A stretch of DNA of 64,000 nucleotides from assembly GCF_030409215.1 (NCBI RefSeq), contig NZ_JAUFPL010000016.1, forward strand, positions 210,140 through 274,139, in the 5' to 3' direction. This document shows, one piece after another, positions 61,873 through 64,000 of the stretch (the first letter of the stretch is position 1; every line of letters begins with the position of its first letter). The translations under genes were made by a program, and so were the position numbers. Source of the DNA: Halomonas ramblicola (GTDB lineage: Bacteria > Pseudomonadota > Gammaproteobacteria > Pseudomonadales > Halomonadaceae). Below the pieces are notes generated by a model. That model saw only the letters and a list, made by a program, of their open reading frames with translations. It was not told the origin of the DNA and searched no databases.

Positions 61873-63174
61873 TTGATTCGCGATGAATATTCGATTGAAA
61901 CAAGGGCCGCGGAGATCTTCGATCACCGTACAAAAGATTACTTTCGAGAGGTGGTCAGTTCCTATCAACTAGGAAATTGGCGCTCAGCGACTGTCATGCT
62001 GTGGTCAGTAGCTGTTTGCGACATCATATACAAGCTTCAGTATCTCAGAGATATCTCAGGGGACGAAATTGGGAAGGAAATACTAGATGAGATTGAGCGA
62101 CTTCAAGAAGCCAATGCGAGATCGTCCGAATGGGAAGGGCGTTTAATTGAGGAAATTGAGGAGCGGACCCGACTTCTCGATTTGGCAGACTTGGACCATC
62201 TTAAGCATTTGCAGAGACAACGGCATTTGGCGGCGCACCCGGTCCTTTCTGGGAATTCAGAGCTGCATCAACCGAACAAAGACTCAGTCCGTGCGCTAAT
62301 TCGTAACACCTTAGATGGATTGCTCACTAAACCCCCAATATACACAAATCGAGTCTTTGATGCCCTTGTCAATGACCTTGCAGAATCTAAAAACGTTCTT
62401 GTGACTGACGAAAAGCTCAGATCTTATATTGAGAGCAAATACTTATCTAGAGCGGACCTGAAGTTGGAACTAGGCCTCATTCGCTCGCTATGGAAGCTCG
62501 TATTTCGATTGCAGAATGATGATTGTGATGCACATAGAGACATAAACTATCGCACCCTCAGGCTGTTCGTGGGCCGTAATCCATCCGACGTCCGTGACGC
62601 GGTGTCTAATGAATCAGATTACTATAGCAACATCGCCCAAGAGGGGGAGTCGGCGAGGTTGCTAATTCAGCTTTTATCCCAATATCCATCGCTCTATGAT
62701 GGATTAAATGACGCCGCAAAGGTCATAGTTCAGCATGTTGCGGAAAGAGATGCCGACGCAAGAGTATTTGCGTGGTTCCTGGACGGATCCCTACAAGATC
62801 ATTCGGAAAAACTCGTAGAGTGGATTGGGTCTGACGACCATCCGCGCCTGTCAAACGAAGTTGTTGTATCCCTCCAGAATATAAGCGATTCGGCGGAATG
62901 GAAAAAGCAAGTCACCTTTATTCTTAACTCGTACTATGGGTCTAGTTGGTCGTACGATGAGGCAGATGAAAGGTTTAGTGTGGCGATTTCGCCGTTCCTA
63001 CCGAAATATGATGCGGAGGATATAGAGGACCTCTTATCCAAGATTGATGGAAATGGCCAAACCCATGATAGACGGGGTGCGCGCCGGGACCATGAATTCG
63101 TGCGGGATCGCTGCAATGAGCTTGGGGTAGTTTTCGATGAGTACCGAAATTTCGCACGCTCCGTCGCCCGCTAA
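61873..63174 (+). CDS. Cassette gene, HEPN-like protein
   Basis: A 433-residue protein. TTG start after GGAGATTGAAT. In the N-terminal helical domain, HLKHLQRQRHLAAHP (about residues 109-123) has the R-x4-H pattern of HEPN ribonucleases. The rest (about 150-433) is helical with no recognised domain (SYDEADERFSVAISPF near the end). HEPN proteins often act as RNA-cutting abortive-infection effectors. The fold assignment is from the motif only. Confidence 0.6.
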   Translation: MIRDEYSIETRAAEIFDHRTKDYFREVVSSYQLGNWRSATVMLWSVAVCDIIYKLQYLRDISGDEIGKEILDEIERLQEANARSSEWEGRLIEEIEERTRLLDLADLDHLKHLQRQRHLAAHPVLSGNSELHQPNKDSVRALIRNTLDGLLTKPPIYTNRVFDALVNDLAESKNVLVTDEKLRSYIESKYLSRADLKLELGLIRSLWKLVFRLQNDDCDAHRDINYRTLRLFVGRNPSDVRDAVSNESDYYSNIAQEGESARLLIQLLSQYPSLYDGLNDAAKVIVQHVAERDADARVFAWFLDGSLQDHSEKLVEWIGSDDHPRLSNEVVVSLQNISDSAEWKKQVTFILNSYYGSSWSYDEADERFSVAISPFLPKYDAEDIEDLLSKIDGNGQTHDRRGARRDHEFVRDRCNELGVVFDEYRNFARSVAR

Positions 63175-63228
63175 CAATGCCATGCAACCGACGCTCGTCC
63201 CTCGCGCGGCTGATGGCGAACGTTATAC
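63169..63228 (+). other. attC site 8
   Basis: CGCTAAC ... GTTATAC, 60 bp, with arms AACCGACGC / CGAACG-type and CGTCCCTCGCGCGG middle. It overlaps the stop of the preceding gene. It begins like site 2 (TAACAATGCCATGCAACCG). Confidence 0.8.
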
Positions 63229-63252
63229 GGTATTGAGGATGATCTCAACAAT

Positions 63253-63924
63253 ATGAACGACCATTTACGCCCATCTGGTAGAGAAGCTATCTCAGACCAA
63301 GCTATTGCTCATGACCTAAAAGGAGTGAACCTGCGAAACAAGCAGTTTGAACGCTTGGTTGCGAAAAAGAAGCGCTTCATTGATTGTGACTTTAGCTACT
63401 CTCAGTTTGATTCGGCGTACTTGCATAATTGTAGTTTTGATTCGTGCAAATTCATTGGATGCAAGTTTACCAGTTCAAACTTGCGGGGCAGTAAGTTCGA
63501 TGGCTGCGTATTTGATTACGCAGAGTTTTCGCAAACGCAGATTGAACCTGAAATCCTAGATACAGGATGTCCTGGACAGGAAAACCTCCAGCAAAAATTT
63601 TCCAGAACACTTCGGGTTAATTTCCAGCAAGTTGGGGATTCGGTAGCGGCTAATAAGGCAATTAAAGTCGAATTGGAAGCAGGTCGCGTACACTTATATA
63701 AGGCTTGGAAATCTCGCGAGTTCTATTACCGTAAAAAGTATCCTGGTAAGAAGCGTGTGGGGGCATTCATCGAGTGGCTTGAGTTTGTATTGCTCGATGC
63801 GTTCTGGGGGAATGGCGAAAGCTTTATCAAGCTGCTTAGAACGCTACTTTTAGTTATATTTGCTATAGCACTGGGTGAACTCTACTTCCTCAAGGATCGG
63901 CGGTCTCAAGTTCCAAGCGCAACG
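63253..63924 (+). CDS. Pentapeptide-repeat membrane protein, 3' end disrupted
   Basis: The open frame from ATG 63253 continues to the window edge without a stop, but after about 63925 it reads into a transposase on the other strand, so the true end is probably lost. Residues about 20-100 are pentapeptide repeats (FIDCDFSYSQFDSAYLHNC, CSFDSCKFIGCKF, NLRGSKFDGCVF). A basic linker and one membrane segment (TLLLVIFAIALGELYFL, about 205) follow. It is the last cassette gene visible. Confidence 0.75.
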
Positions 63925-64000
63925 CTATTGAAGGGTGCTCGGTCCACCGACGGATTTCTTGAGCACCTCGGCGTAAACTTCCAGCGGCGTTCGCCAGTCC
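63925..64000 (-). CDS. Transposase C-terminus (IS30-like), partial
   Basis: Read on the minus strand the window end encodes DWRTPLEVYAEVLKKSVGG then PSTLQ and a TAG stop at 63925-63927. RTPxEV near a transposase C-terminus is typical of IS30-type enzymes. Only 24 residues are visible. Its position inside the pentapeptide gene suggests an insertion that interrupted it. Confidence 0.6.
   Translation of the reverse strand, partial: DWRTPLEVYAEVLKKSVGGPSTLQ

Noticed and set aside
46506..64000. Prophage
   Set aside because: No capsid, tail, terminase or lysis genes are present; the accessory DNA is made of defence, insertion-sequence and cassette genes.
1..64000. tRNA or rRNA genes
   Set aside because: I looked for CCA ends, T-loop GGTTCGA-type stretches and rRNA-like segments and found none convincing.

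Overview
The window is high-GC DNA from a proteobacterium for about the first 46.5 kb and clearly AT-richer accessory DNA for the rest. Gene style (PAS/GGDEF signalling proteins, a GlxA-type regulator, a MocR regulator beside a LysE exporter, several glycine-betaine-type binding proteins) suggests a Gammaproteobacterium close to Halomonas. This is inference; no rRNA, tRNA or other marker gene is present to prove it.

Region 1 (1-15.8 kb) holds housekeeping and signalling genes. They include the end of an RsbQ-like hydrolase followed by a PAS-GGDEF diguanylate cyclase, small-molecule enzymes, a methyltransferase, several periplasmic proteins, a CLC-type chloride channel translationally coupled to a PotD-like binding protein, a ChaN-like protein, a YbaK-like deacylase, a GFA protein, and a membrane acyltransferase coupled to a beta-lactamase-like serine hydrolase. 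Region 2 (15.8-24.2 kb) has a four-gene Mn/Zn ABC transporter in which one permease carries a regulator-like tail. It is followed by a molybdopterin oxidoreductase / cytochrome b / acidic Met-rich protein operon, divergent from a two-component system with OmpR-type tandem sites between them.

Region 3 (24.3-31.1 kb) is the most unusual chromosomal locus. It is one co-directional set: an OmpA-domain protein, two paralogous fusions of a periplasmic binding protein to an OmpA domain, a glycine-betaine-type binding protein, TelA and an XpaC-like membrane protein. It looks like a cell-envelope system without transporter subunits. Region 4 (31.1-46.5 kb) contains a MocR/LysE pair, a serine/threonine dehydratase-like enzyme, a YefM/YoeB toxin-antitoxin pair, a methyltransferase with a GlxA regulator, and a GntR-controlled amidohydrolase/DUF1028 regulon with three copies of a TTTATCATGATAAA-type operator. 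It ends with a CDF transporter, a CDGSH-glutamate synthase fusion, a GNAT protein, a MASE2-GGDEF cyclase and a second GFA protein.

Region 5 (46.5-64 kb) is accessory. It starts with REP-like repeats and an 11-copy octanucleotide array. These lie in front of a frameshifted small gene, a membrane protein and a 1,943-residue DUF4011-helicase-Vsr-like nuclease-DUF3320 protein, a likely anti-phage operon. A mosaic of insertion sequences follows (two IS3-family copies plus IS3 and IS1634 remnants). From about 58.2 to 63.3 kb there is an array of integron gene cassettes: eight attC-like sites separate small plus-strand genes, several resembling HEPN, nuclease or membrane defence proteins. No integrase gene is visible. 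The last cassette gene, a pentapeptide-repeat membrane protein, is interrupted at the window end by the tail of a minus-strand transposase.
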